Assembly: GCF_964204865.1 (NCBI RefSeq)
Contig: NC_135259.1
Span: forward strand, 19,540,974 to 19,604,973
Direction of reading: 5' to 3'
DNA from: Styela clava
Taxonomy: Eukaryota > Chordata > Ascidiacea > Stolidobranchia > Styelidae
Length of the DNA stretch: 64,000 nt
Positions within the stretch are counted from its first letter, which is position 1. Every line of letters starts with the position of its first letter. The notes under the pieces are model-generated. The model ran no database searches and had not been told where the DNA came from. It was given only the letters and a program-made list of their open reading frames with translations. Position numbers and translations under genes: made by a program. Below are positions 1 through 11,339 of this stretch, piece after piece.

Positions 1-731
1 TGCCGCAGTTTGATTCGGATTCGTCCACCAACTCGACTATTAGTGATTTTTTTTCAAGAAATTTACTCTTGAACATTAGATTAGGAGTTTGGTGTATTCA
101 TACTTTTCACATTAGTTGAGATAAGTTGGAGGAATAGTATGATTTTATGGATTATAAACGATCAAGAATTGCAGATCTTATTGATTCGGACTTATTCAAG
201 TCCTGCGTCTGTGGCTATTTAGGGAGCATAATACTGCCCTAACTTTCTGAAAGAGTAATCTTCTCTTACTTCGAGTAACTGTGGCTCTCATTTCAGTTGT
301 CGCCTGTAAATCTTCTCGGAAATTAACTTCCTCTCACACTCTGTGTGAGCGTGGTTTTTGTAACCTCAGCAGTTTCCTGTAACTTTCTCAAAAAGTAACC
401 TTTTCCTAATGTGTGGCTTATGTGTGTCTCTTGCCACTCAAGTAGTTGCCTGTAACATCTCTTAGAAATCAATCCCCTCTTATCCCGAATGAGTGTAGCT
501 TTCATCACTTAGTGGCCATTCGTAACTCAGATAGCATTCTCCTCATAGTCTGAGCTAGTGCGCAGAGCCTTGCTTTGAGCAATTTCACTTAAAAAATTTT
601 CTGATATTTTATCTATGTTCTAACTCGATGCATTTATTTCTAAATTTAGTTTTATGTTTATATTATTGTATACTTAACATTTCATTGTTCAACTTTAAAA
701 CAAAACAAAAAATGCCGTTGATTCATCTCAG
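1..731. other. Upstream flank or intron of CTU1, no exon recognised
   Basis: AT-rich sequence ending in the acceptor of the first visible CTU1 exon. It contains short degenerate repeats of the type tgtggctctcatttcagttgtc around 270-520. I found no segment encoding the missing CTU1 N-terminal part, so this is probably a long intron. Confidence 0.5.
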
Positions 732-3700
732 GCACATTTTGCGGAGTGTTTCGCCGACAAGCTCTCGACCGAGGTGCAATGATACTGAAAGTTGATAAAA
801 TAGCGACTGGACATAATGCTGATGACATTGCAGAAACTGTAATTATGAATGGTAGGTTTGTCATTTCTTTCACCATATTTAGTAGTGTATTTTTCTTTGG
901 TGCCTTTTCTTTGAACAAGGCTTTAAACCTGGCATGGGCAAATTACAGCCCGTGGGTGAAATCCAGCCCGTTGGGTATTTCAATCTGGCCCGCCTGATGC
1001 TGCCACAACCAAACTAAAACCAATTTTTGATGTTTTAGCTAAAAAATAGCTCAAGGAATTTTTGAGATTGCGATTAGATTTACCGGTAGTCTTGGCATGA
1101 GGCTTGACAAACGGACGAAAAGCTTTATTCTATTGCTCCGCGACTCTATCGCTTTGTGATGCCACAAAATATCTTCCAGAATCTCCTAGTTTTGTCACAA
1201 CGCCTGTCTGGTAACTCTCTTAGATAACATAGACATGCGCTGGGCGGCGTTCTCAAACGTATTGGCAATTATTCTGCCATATTTGGAGCAAATATTCTGC
1301 CATATTTTCAAGCAGTCGCTGCTCGCACGGAGCTTTGTTCGGGATTTTGTTTTCCACTTTTGTACCACTGTAAATATTGTTCATAAAATGTAACTTTTTA
1401 CGCCGCGCTCACATGGGTCACCAGACTAGGTGGGCAAAACTTTCGGCTCTTGGTCCAAAAATCTTGTCCATCCCTGCTTCATACAAGCAGCCAGTGAGAC
1501 GAAAGAAGCTTTTGTAAGCTCAACATTGCGTACTCAATTTTAATGATGCTTTCACTCCTAATAAGGGTCTATACAAGCAGGGTCTATATGGACCTACTAT
1601 TTTTTGAATAATTGCCTACTCAGTTTAATTGCACCCTGTGGGAGGTAACTGGTAGGCAACTCCTGGAATGCTGGAACAGGCAAGGACATTGGCAGAATGT
1701 TGTGACCTGGAGTCCTAAATATCCTGATCCTTCCACAACAAAATAGATGTGGATTTCCATGAATGGTATTTTCAAGGAATCTGATTATTTTGATGACTTG
1801 ATTTTTAAATCTTCTATTTTTCATACAGTTCTTCGAGGAGACATCGCTCGATTGAGGAGATGCACTGCGATAAAAACAGTGAGTTTTATTACTCCTACCT
1901 AACATGATGCAATCTAGTTTAGGAATGATCCAGTTTTAAACCTTCTCTTGTGTGAAGACTCAGAATTGCTTTGATTGCAGAGTCAGAGAGACGTTTAAAT
2001 TTTCAGTGTTGCTTCAACTAGGTCACTGAAAGTAAGAATCCAATAAGAAATTCTATTGGACCATATCAGGGGGCCAGAAATTTCCAAAGGGGGGGGTGGG
2101 GGGGGGTTACATTTCTAAATCCCAAGTTAAACCGTAACAGCTTGCAGGTCTGACCGGAGTCCGGAGCAAGTGCAGTTTTAAGTATTCTGTGGCGTCTGCA
2201 GCTGCCGCGAAACCATGGCGGTATTCCATACCATGATCACTAACCTATGGCAAAAACCAAATTGAAAGCAGCATATTGAAAACCAATGGCAGGTAAAATT
2301 TTGCTGCCGTAACCGCGGCAGGTGGGCCGTAAAGACAGGGCTTTACCCTATGGTGGCAAATATTGGGTAAGTTGGAACGTATTTCTTATGGATACAGTTT
2401 TGATGGATTTGGGGTTAGGGTTAGGGTTTAAGTAGATATAATTCCGCATGATCAATTAAAATCTGGTACATTCATTTGTGAATATACCGTTAATACTGAT
2501 TACTGAATATTGAATAGCGCTATAAAACCATGGCAAGAGCTGCCGCAGGTTGTTTGTGGCAGGAGCTGCCATGAAGTGGTCGCCCACCCCCTACTTGCTA
2601 TGCCCTTGGGCCATATGCCTGTTACAATGCTCAAGCAGTCGCCACTTGCAAAGAGCTTCGTTCAGTGTGAAAGACGATAAGAGTCATATAAAATAATAAC
2701 TCGCAAGTCACAAGCTCCTTATCTGTTTCTGTCTGGATATCATCAATGACTGTTTAATACAAATAATAAAACTCATGATTATAAAATTAAGTCCATTTCA
2801 TTAGATTAGACTGCAGGGGTTCTCAACCTTTTTTCTGTCAAGTACCCCCCCGAATCACGAAACAATCAACGCGAACCCCCGGTAATCAGACACCGAACAA
2901 AGTTGTGATATATTGACTATTGATTTGTTGAAACAACAATTTATTGACCAGATGTAACTAAATTAAATCTTTGTGTTGATATTATTATTAATCTTTGTGT
3001 TATTATTATGAATTCTTGAAATCTCTCCCAAGTTTCAATAAGCATAATCACTTTCTCCAATGCTCGCAGCACGCTGTCTTATTAGATTTCAAAGTTTGCC
3101 TGCAAAGCCATGAATTTCACATTGTTGCGTCACAATAACAACAACGTAACATCAGGGAAAATCCAAGTTCCAATTGGCATCTAGTTTTCATGGGCATGCA
3201 TTTTCCTCTGATAGTAATAAAGGATATTAAAAAACAGCAACACACAAAAACTCGACTGCCGTCCAAGTACCCCTGGAAATCTTCTCGTGAACCCCTGGGA
3301 GTTCGCAAACCCCAGGTTGAGAACCCCTGGATTAGAGGGTCTGTATAGTAAAATTCAAACAATTATTTTTTTTTTTTAGGCTGATGATCCAAGTGGCATC
3401 CCAAGAGTCAAGCCTTTCAAATACACCTATGAGAAGGAGATTGTAGCTTATGCATACTTTAAAAAACTTGATTATTTTTCTACTGAATGCATCTACTCAC
3501 CAAACGCTTATCGAGGGCATGCAAGAACGTATCTCAAGGATTTGGAAGCAATTAGACCAAGAGCTATTATAGGTAAGAATGTCCGGGCTTGGCTAAAATG
3601 TAGTTGCCAGAAAGTGTAATGTTTCAAATAATTTTTGTAGCAAAAACACTGCTCCTTGAAGAAACGCCTTGTTTGTGCGGGTGGATTTGCATGCATATAC

Positions 3701-5690
3701 TGCAAGGATGCTGTAGCAAGAGTAAAGATAATTATCCTGAGTGATTCAAGAGTCTTGCTGCACACTAACACAAATATATTTCTGTAACGTTTCGTCTGAC
3801 CAAGGTTTGCTTGAAGAAGTCTGACCGTGATCAGACAAAGCGTTACTGAAATATATTCGTGTTAGTGTGCAGCAAGACACTCGAATCACTTTGGTTTTAT
3901 GTGGCATTTTTGCATCTTTCATATGACCTCTCTTGTTCTGAGCGGGGTGATTTTATGAATGCTCTTTTTATTCCGATATGTATACCAGGGCTTTCCAAAC
4001 TTTTTGGGTCACGACCCCTTCCAATATATCAAATTTTTTCGCGACCCCCTGTTATGAGAAAGCGAGCCACTTTTTGGGTCATCCGAATACGGGTCATAAA
4101 AGTCGGCATTGTTATACACGCGCACAGCTTCTTCGATCCTATGGATTTTTTGCGGCCCCTAAAATTCGTTGCGCACCCCCTCTAGGGTAGCGACCTCCAG
4201 TTTATGAAGCCCTGATATGGACAATGATTTATAGATAAGATCTGGCCTTTTGTTTTACAGATGTGATACATTCAGGAGAGTCCATGTCAGTTCGCGAAGG
4301 AGTTAAACTCCCAACACAAACAAAATGTGAGCGATGTGGATACATCTCATCTAATGCTGTGTGTAAAGCATGTGTTCTACTGGAAGGCCTGAACAAAGGT
4401 TTGCCAAAACTTGGGATCGGAAAAACTAGCAAGGTCAAGCAAAGGGTAAGATTTATTTTCGGTTTTATTTTATTTTAATATGGCGGACACCGGAACATAG
4501 TATGTGCACCAGGTTAGGCTTGGGACATATTATTATTCCAATTTTTCTTATTTTAGTTCTAATATGAGTTCGGGGACTAGTCAAGTGACTCCTGTAGTAT
4601 TTGTACCTGAAATCATGGCCTAACCCTAACCTGGTACACATACTTAGTTCTGGTGTCCGCCATCTTGGTTCATATACTACAAGAGTACCTTATTTTCTTT
4701 GATCGTTGTTATTGGAATTTCGCTTTTTGCTGAGCTTGAAAAAAAAACTTGGTTCCTTTCGCATGAAGGACGAGCAGGCATTGATGTTTAACAATTACAT
4801 TTAAAAATTTGGATTCATTTTTGTGTTTAAAGCATTTTGTTGAAATTTCGCCAAAATTGGAAATACCCCTGCCTTCCTCACGCAGGGAGGGGGAGCGGTC
4901 ATTGATTACTTTAATTTTTAGATATTCTTGAATAGTTTAGTTCTGTATTTCCCATCCTCGCGCCTCCCAGCTGGCATTCCCGAATAACAATTACATTTAA
5001 AAATGTTGATTCTTTTTTGTGTTGAGGATTTAATTGAATGGCCTCCCTCGTCCCTTACGCAGAGGGGGGAACTGGCATTGATTATTTTATTTAGATGTTC
5101 TCGATTATTTTAGTTAAGTGTTTCCCAACCTTTTTTAGACATCTCTCCCTATGTCTATTATGAGACTTTCCATACCTTCTGTGAGAACTATTGAACCAAA
5201 GCTCATAGCACTTTTTTTAAGTTTAAGCAAAGGGTGAAATGAATAGGCCTACTCATCATATGAAATTCATTCATTGTCTTCAATCACTGTTATTGAAAAT
5301 TTGCTGAGTTCGAAAATACCACCGGCCTCCCTCACATTAGAAGGACGAGAGGGCATTGATGAACAACAGTTACATTTAAAAATTTGGATTCATTTTTGTG
5401 TTTAAAGCATTTTGTCGGTGGAAACCCTTGAATGAAAGCTCATAGCTAAATTTTTTTATTCTTTTCTTCAGCTCAAACAAAACAAGATGGAGGAGTCTAA
5501 AGCCATTGCCGATATAGATAGCAGTACGAAAACTCCTCAACCAGAAAATTATTGTTCCCCTAATGCCAAGGAATCAGAATCATCTCTGAATGAAACAGGG
5601 ACTTGTGGGAAGGCCGAGGGTTGTTGTTCTAAAGAGAAAGACTGTGAAAAATCTGATGAAAAAATAGATTTGAATAATTTGGACTTTTAA
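732..5690 (+). CDS. CTU1: Cytoplasmic tRNA 2-thiolation protein 1 (CTU1/NCS6), 3' five exons
   Basis: Exons: 732-851, 1829-1878 (only 50 nt), 3380-3572, 4261-4445, 5472-5690 (TAA). All junctions are AG/GT and frames join; 254 codons plus a split first Cys are visible. Known role: the catalytic subunit of the CTU1-CTU2 complex, which puts the 2-thio group on the wobble uridine of cytosolic tRNAs (Lys, Gln, Glu) after adenylation, with sulfur from URM1. Seen: [26 protein letters not shown] and LRGD in the core, then [26 protein letters not shown] and the metal-binding pair CERCGY...CKAC followed by [16 protein letters not shown]. These match family order exactly. The N-terminal third (PP-loop SGGKDS) is missing: I found no matching exon in 1-731, so it probably lies upstream. 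The last exon adds a Ser/Cys-rich tail of about 70 residues that is not typical of the family. Identification is firm; the tail end is less so. Confidence 0.93.
2084..2107 (+). repeat. G-run in CTU1 intron 2
   Basis: Two G-tracts separated by a single T. The sequence could form a G-quadruplex on the + strand, but nothing nearby shows a function. Confidence 0.5.
2814..3329. mobile_element. hAT-like non-autonomous element in CTU1 intron 2
   Basis: The left end reads CAGGGGTTCTCAACC and the right end is its inverse, GGTTGAGAACCCCTG. The CAGNG start is typical of hAT transposons. The flanks carry an imperfect duplication (gattagac on the left, gattagag on the right, offset by 2 bases). No transposase coding was seen inside. 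Confidence 0.7.
3740..3890. repeat. Fold-back inverted repeat in CTU1 intron 3
   Basis: Two arms of about 65 bases (3740-3804 and 3826-3890) are near-perfect inverse copies around a loop of about 20 bases. Both strands therefore translate to the same peptide start, [11 protein letters not shown]. Probably a fold-back transposon relic. Confidence 0.8.
3986..4214. mobile_element. hAT-like MITE in CTU1 intron 3
   Basis: Starts CAGGGCTTTCCAAAC and ends GAAGCCCTG, with internal gggtcacgacccc and gcgaccccc motifs seen in other hAT-like relics of this window. Flanks atgtatac and atatggac match at 6 of 8 bases at best, so the duplication is worn. Confidence 0.6.
4477..4687. mobile_element. GG-ended MITE family A, left-truncated
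   Basis: Palindromic element carrying atggcggacaccgga on the left and the inverse tccgccatcttggtt on the right, as in the complete copies at 12110 and 19286. The left terminal repeat is lost. Confidence 0.7.
4700..5440. repeat. Degenerate long tandem repeat in CTU1 intron 4
   Basis: The phrase acatttaaaaatttggatt, followed by catttttgtgtttaaagc, recurs at about 4797, 4989 and 5369. Each copy is accompanied by a gcctccctcacgcag-like C-rich block and by cattgatta motifs. Spacing is irregular, as in an old diverged tandem array. Confidence 0.55.
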
Positions 5691-6912
5691 ATATTTTTTT
5701 TTTGTGGTGAAAGAAGGAATATTTGGGTGAAGTCATTTACCCACGCTGGGTGTGACAAATTGGGTGGCCTAACTGGAAAAAATCCTGTCCCTCCCAATGT
5801 GTGGATTGAAATTGACTTAAAACTGTTTTTTCCGACACATTATCTTTGTACCCAAACCAAGATTAGGTTTATGAATGCTAGAATACAAATTTTTATGATT
5901 TGTGGTTAAAATGGATTTGGGTTAAATGCAGCTATCCTGACAGCATGAAGGCCATGTGTTCCAAACTTTAATCAGGAGTCATTGGCATATTATCCATTGT
6001 TAAATCAAGTCCGCTGCTTTCGCACATAAGAAAAGTCTCATCTTTGAGTGCAGTTGTGGGCACCCACTGAAAAACTGAGTGCTACTGAGACTTGAGTTAG
6101 TGGGAAAAACGTTTGTCATGAATATTTTTCGATATAGGGGGTTTGCTGAAAGTAAATGAGTTGTAACAGTGCAATGGCTGAAAACTTTTCTTGTTTTCAA
6201 ATTACTGGTATTCTAATTTTTCATCCTGTTTTATATTTCAAGTATATTAAAGTGATTTCTGTATACTCATTTTTTGACAGATTTCTAAAATCCTGATTGT
6301 AAAATGGTTCTGCTTCTTTTGCTTCTAGATTTGAATGTTTTGCCATTCTGTTTTATTGCTCTCTACCTCCCCCAAGTTGTACTATAATGCCTACACATCC
6401 AGGCCTGTGTAAAACAGGGAAAATTTACAATCGATTCCAGGTTGATTTTTCATCCAAATTGTGAAAATTTAAACTCAGACTTCAGCTCCAAACCACATGG
6501 AAATTAAATTTCAATAACAAACCTTCTTGTTTATGCTGGCCTTGTAAATTTATTGCTTTTTCATTTTTTTCGAGTAATTTCTGATTTCATACATCACCAT
6601 GAAAACTCTAAAATCCTGACTACCACCGTCTGGCAAAGTCATAATTTTAATTTCTGAGTTTCCGGTCTGGAAGTTTGAAAATTTGACTTTTTCCAGGGTA
6701 AAATAAATCCAAAACCTCGTTCTGCAGCTCTGATCCATATAGTATTAAACCATTCTTGAGGACTTTTCCTTTGACAAAACCAATTTTCGTTTTACATGCT
6801 GATTCGAAGTTCGTGTAATTAATCGCCAAATCTTTTTTTCTAGAATTCTAGATTAAATTTTATCTTTTACCTTGTATCGCTTATTACATGATACAAACTG
6901 GAGCCGATTAGC
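5691..6912. other. Intergenic: CTU1 3' flank to A1 5' flank
   Basis: No gene, element or repeat family was recognised. It should hold the CTU1 3' UTR and the A1 promoter. A pyrimidine-rich acceptor-like tttttttctag ends at 6843, 70 bases before the A1 start codon. Confidence 0.5.
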
Positions 6913-9900
6913 ATGCCACATTATATTTGCGTTCGATTCCAAGTTGATGGGCGAATTGTCGTGGTCCACGAATCATGGCTGGTTGGTGAAGCCCATTGTA
7001 GATGGCCTCAATCTGGCAACATTGAAGAAATGGTGAAAATTGGAACGAAACCCAAATCTGAATGGGGAGTTTGGGAGATTGATATTCTAGGCGGAGATGG
7101 TAAGACATGATTGTAAATATTGTACATTGTGAAAGTGTCTATTTTTCATAAAAAATGCACAGTAATGGCCTAGTGACCTAACAGCTGCATACTCCTGACC
7201 AATGCTTGCTGAAAAATGGGATTAATTTTCGATGGTTCAGATGGAATATGTTTTTTAATCGACCTCAGCCATTTGAAATCCATTCCACATGGAAATATGA
7301 GAAAGTCGTTATGGGTAATAATATTGTCACCTGACCAAAACAACAAAAAAACAAGTTTATGATCTAGTGCAGGGGTGCACAACACGAGGCACGCATGCCG
7401 AATTTGGCACGCCATACGCTCAAACGTGGCACCAAACTGTTAACCAGCAGTTTTTTTTTCAGGACATTAAATTGTTTCAATAAAAAGATATTCAATATGT
7501 ATTGTTATTGCAGTTTGTTTCTTTTACGGGAGTTAATTTACAATACCACAATTGTGCGTGGCACCCGACAAGAATATTTTAAAAAATTGGCACGTATCCT
7601 CATTTGAGTTGTGCACCCCTGATCTAGTGACCATATTTTCTCATAAGATCTAACAATGACATTCTCCCAAACATAATATGAATGCATTGTAATTTATTTG
7701 GACATTGCTATCAAAAGAGAGTAATCCGTTTTTACCCTATTTGCAAATTTACAGATTAATATTATACATGCAATATTGTGGGGTAATAATTAATATTTAG
7801 CATTGTACTCAATTATTGCCTCCATTTTTCAGACGAATATGAGACTTGTTCCAGAAGAGCTTACAGCACACAACAATCATGGGGATCTCATACTAAAGTA
7901 CAGACGTATCCAGAAAACAAAGACATTCCAATCCCACCTGTACCAACTCCACAGAATGTTAGGTACGCAATAGATTATATTGGTGTTCCCCAACCTTTTT
8001 CGTTAAATTCTTCTGTTTGCCCATTTTAGAACTCTCTATTCTTTGATACTTCTAAACTTTATGTTGTTTTTGCCCTCACAGATGTATTAATAAATGAAGT
8101 AAAAATACTTGAACAATTACTGATTAAAAACAACAAACTTGGTAAGATATATTGAGAACCTACTTCATAGAAAAATTTTCTTTATGAACATCCTGTATAT
8201 TACTTCAATGAAACCTTTATTATTAATTTTATTTTCAGCAGTGCAGACCGATCTTTGATGGAGACTGAGAAAGACACGGCATCAACGACCAGCAGGGCAT
8301 TGCTTTCACACAATCCTCGTAAACGAAAAGCTCCGTCAGATTCTGAACTCAAAGCAACCTTGAAACGACTCGAACAATCAATTTCTCTAATTAATAAAAA
8401 TTTATCGGGTCGACTCAAAGACATTGAAGATAAATTAAAACCAATTTTAAATGTAAGTGTATTTTTGTTTCTTTATTCATAAAAAAGCAGGTAATGAGGA
8501 GTATTGAAGTACTCGTTTTTTGGTAGGCCTACTCCCGTAGTATGTGTACCTGGTTCGGGTTAGGCCATAATTTTATTCCAATTTTCTTATTTTAGTTCTA
8601 TTACGAGTTCAGGGACTGTCTGTGTTAGCCAAGTGAATATACCATACCCCTTGCCTATAGGCTTTCGTCCCTTTACACAACTTGGTGTAAATTAGACAAA
8701 CAAAAATAGTTACCTCCATGTTGGCACACACATTGCTGGAGCGCTCATTTTTTATATCACTCTTATTCACGCTTTCTGCTCCAAATAAGACCCTGCATAA
8801 GGAGTCAGTGATATTCGAAGTCATGTATGAGCTACTCATTTTGTAATAACCAGAATCTTTCCAGTCTGCATTGACAGCCTAATTAACTAAACCTGTGTGA
8901 GGCCTTGACTATGGGATTTCTATCCAAGATTTTGACCTGCGATTTTCTTACAGTTAGGTCTAACTGTGCTCAAATTGCGCTCCAGAAGTGTGTATACCAA
9001 TATGGAGGTAAAGGTACGGTAACTAATTTTGTTCGCCTACTTTACATCAAGTTGTGTGAAGGGACTGAAACTTATGGACAGGGAGGGAGTATATTCATTT
9101 GGCTAAGACAAACAGTCCCCAAACTTGTAATAGAACTTAAATATAGAAAATCGGCATAAAATTATGGCCTAACCCTAACCTGGTACGCCCTTGAAATTCC
9201 TATGCGAATAATATAGTTTCATCTATTCTTATATTAACCTTCTCTTTTTATTCTTAATAAAAGTTCACAAAGTTTCAATTCAATTTCAAATCCAGGATTC
9301 TTCGACAACTTCCTTCAACAGCGGTAATCGCAGTCCATTGATAACGCCATCTTACAGTCCAAAGTACGACAGAAATGAGAAACATGAACGACATTGTCAT
9401 ACTGTAAGGTCTCCTGCTAACACAATGGAAGAACTGGATGAATGGTTAGATGCGCAGGTAATCTAACTATAGATTTAACAGAACTTGCCTAAGATTTCTG
9501 ATTGTATAGTTTGGCTTTTCCCTCAACTAAGGGACCAATCAATTTTAAATTTTTGGTTCAGTGATTCTCAACCTTTTATGACTCGTGGAACCTTCTTGGA
9601 GTCTTTTAGCACTCATGGCCCTCTTGTTTATCATCGTGTCATCGATAGTGTTGTTTTAATTGGTAGATCTGAAATTCTAGTATGTTCAAACAATTCATGC
9701 TCAATAAACAGAAAACGAGAATATCGGTCAGAGACCGATGACTTATCGATCGAAAGTTAGGGATCCCCCAAAACAGCGCTCTTACTCCATAGTGACACCT
9801 TGTGTCCTATCACTAATTATTTAATAACACGCTAGTTATACGACATAATTCATCCAAAATCAATAGGCTACTGGTCCGACATATGATGAATGCACATGCA

Positions 9901-11331
9901 AAATCTGGATCAGATTTAATCTCGCTTTCGTGAGATATCGCGTGCATCTAACAGACAGACAGACAAATATCGATAAAATATTTATATATTAAAATCGATA
10001 AGTAACAACCTGTGAAATAATCCTCGTCAAGCAATGAAACTAGAATGAACGGGGAGTTTTCTTGTGAAATGAAAGGCGAATCAGTTTTGGCCGTATCATT
10101 GTTTTTTTTTACATTTCAAAAGTCTGGGGGTTGACAGTCATGAACCCTGGCTATGCCGCTGGTCGAGAAACCTTCATTAAACTAATACCCAATATAGTAT
10201 GTCCTAGTTGAATATAATGATTTCTGGTAATCTCAAAACAACAGAGCTAGTATTCCATTTCTGAATCGTATTCACCTCCTTTTCCAGGACACTTATGCAG
10301 TTGCCAAACGAGTCTCAAACGTCCAACTTCGAGCGACAGTTCGTACTTTCATGAAATGTGTTATGACCAAAGCGTTGGCGAAACAATTCAGTTGGAGTGG
10401 TTTTGGAAGCCGAAGATTGAAAACCAAAACTAGTTTCAGAGATCATAAAGTCTTCAATTACCTCATTGGTAAGTGTTTAAAAAAGTGGTTCCCAAACCAT
10501 GGTCCTCTGGCCAATTAACGCTCGCGTAACGATTTAATATGGCCCACCGAACTTGAGTGAAATAGTTTGACATTTTTATTTGCGTTTTAGATGCCGCCAA
10601 TGGGGTGGTCCAGAAGTATGCGCACCAAGATGCCGCACAACCTGAATCCTAACCGACACACACATACTATGTTCAGGTTGTGCGCCATCTTGGTGCGCAT
10701 ACTTCTGGACCACCCAATTGGCGGCATCTAAAACGCAAATAAAAATGTCAAACTATTTCACTGGTCCACCAATTGTTATGTCATTATCATAGTTTAAGCA
10801 TGTGTATATTGGTTACAATTCAAATTTTACCGGTATCTTAATTATACGTTCCATTATTGGCTCCTTGCGTGCGCTCCTCTCTCCTGATCTGCAAATATCC
10901 TCCAGCTTCGGTACTCCCGTAGTGTATGTACCAGGTTAGGGTTTGGTCCTAATTTTATTCCGATTTTCCTTATTTTAGTTCTATTGCGAGTTCTGGGACT
11001 GTTTGTGTTAGCCAAGTGAATATCCCCTGCCCATAAGTTTCAGTCCCTTTACACAACTTGATGTTAAGTGCGATCAAAATTAATTATCTCCATATTGGTA
11101 CACACACAAGGGGAGCGCCTTAAAAGTACCTTAATTCAATTATCAACCTCATTTATATTCTCAGACGTTCTTCATGACACTCCTCATAGAAGAGCGCCTC
11201 AGTCTGAAGTAGCTGATTCAATCAAAAAAGTACTGATGGGTGTCGGAGATTGGGACGGTGGCAGAACTAGAAAGTTTGCCTCTGCGGCCGCGACTTCAGA
11301 ATCATTCCCAACGATCGCGTTCTTTCCGTGA
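6913..11331 (+). CDS. A1: DUF4806-like protein of five-gene array, 346 aa
   Basis: Exons 6913-7099, 7833-7962, 8239-8452, 9296-9457, 10288-10468, 11165-11331 (TGA); intron phases 1,2,0,0,1; every junction is AG/GT and the frame is open throughout. Residues 1-62 form the conserved module (MPHYICVRF, ESWLVGE, HCRWPQSG, PKSEWGVWEIDILGG), continued by YETCSRRAYSTQQSWG in exon 2. Exon 3 has a basic patch (PRKRKAPSDSE) and an amphipathic, coiled-coil-like helix (LKRLEQSISLINKNLSGRL). Exon 4 ends in MEELDEWLDAQ. Exons 5-6 carry LRATVRTF, LAKQFSWSGFGSRRLKTK, FRDHKVFNYLI and VADSIKKVL, then -IAFFP. I read the region from exon 4 end to exon 6 as a DUF4806 domain from its pattern; no function is established for that family. 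Subtype S (short exon 2). The ATG is the first in the conserved exon and aligns in all five copies. Confidence 0.88.
7370..7621. mobile_element. hAT-like MITE in A1 intron 1, perfect 8-bp TSD
   Basis: Ends CAGGGGTGCACAAC and GTTGTGCACCCCTG are exact inverses. They are flanked on both sides by ATCTAGTG (7362-7369 and 7622-7629), a perfect 8-bp target duplication as hAT elements make. 252 bp, no coding. Confidence 0.9.
8531..8746 (+). mobile_element. GG-ended MITE family B in A1 intron 3, forward
   Basis: Starts at actcccgtagtatgtgtacc and ends cacattgctggagcgctc. The internal phrases ttattttagttctatta, gactgtctgtgttagcc and cctttacacaacttg recur in all B copies. The left terminal GG is not clear here. 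Confidence 0.75.
8977..9187 (-). mobile_element. GG-ended MITE family B in A1 intron 3, reverse
   Basis: Inverse copy of the same family: gcgctccagaagtgtgtat at the left, cctaaccctaacctggtac at the right, where the terminal repeat is truncated. It lies 230 bases from the forward copy in the same intron. Confidence 0.75.
9558..10165. mobile_element. hAT-like family H element in A1 intron 4, interrupted
   Basis: Begins cagtgattctcaacctttt and shares tatgttcaaacaattcatgc and aagcaatgaaactag with the copies at 22710 and 24531. It is split by the family C repeat at about 9716-10007; comparison with the uninterrupted 22710 copy shows the insertion. Confidence 0.6.
9716..10007 (+). repeat. Family C dispersed repeat, copy 1
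   Basis: About 290 bases with gagaatatcggtcagagacc at one end and cagacagacagacaaatatc near the other. Two more copies lie at 13985-14285 (inverse) and 39957-40236. No coding; class not recognised. Confidence 0.7.
10484..10909. mobile_element. hAT-like family D element in A1 intron 5, interrupted
   Basis: Starts agtggttcccaaacc, 16 bases after the exon 5 donor. Carries gtaacgatttaatatggccc and the internal text seen in the complete copy at 27962-28193. A fold-back MITE is inserted in it, and its right end is lost against the B element at 10910. Confidence 0.65.
10557..10761. repeat. Long inverted repeat around a family A MITE
   Basis: Arms of about 92 bases (10557-10650 and 10669-10761) are almost identical in inverse orientation. 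They include the MITE end (gaagtatgcgcaccaagatg) and about 50 bases of the surrounding family D sequence, so host sequence was copied into the palindrome. Confidence 0.85.
10910..11119 (+). mobile_element. GG-ended MITE family B in A1 intron 5
   Basis: Starts ggtactcccgtagtgtatg and ends aggggagcgcc, with all family B internal phrases. The flanking 8-mers do not match. Confidence 0.75.
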
Positions 11332-11339
11332 TCGCTTTT

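Noticed and set aside
2407..2430. Telomere-like ttagggttaggg
   Set aside because: Only two to three units. The same ggttagggttagg phrase occurs in the MITE families, so it is not an interstitial telomere array.
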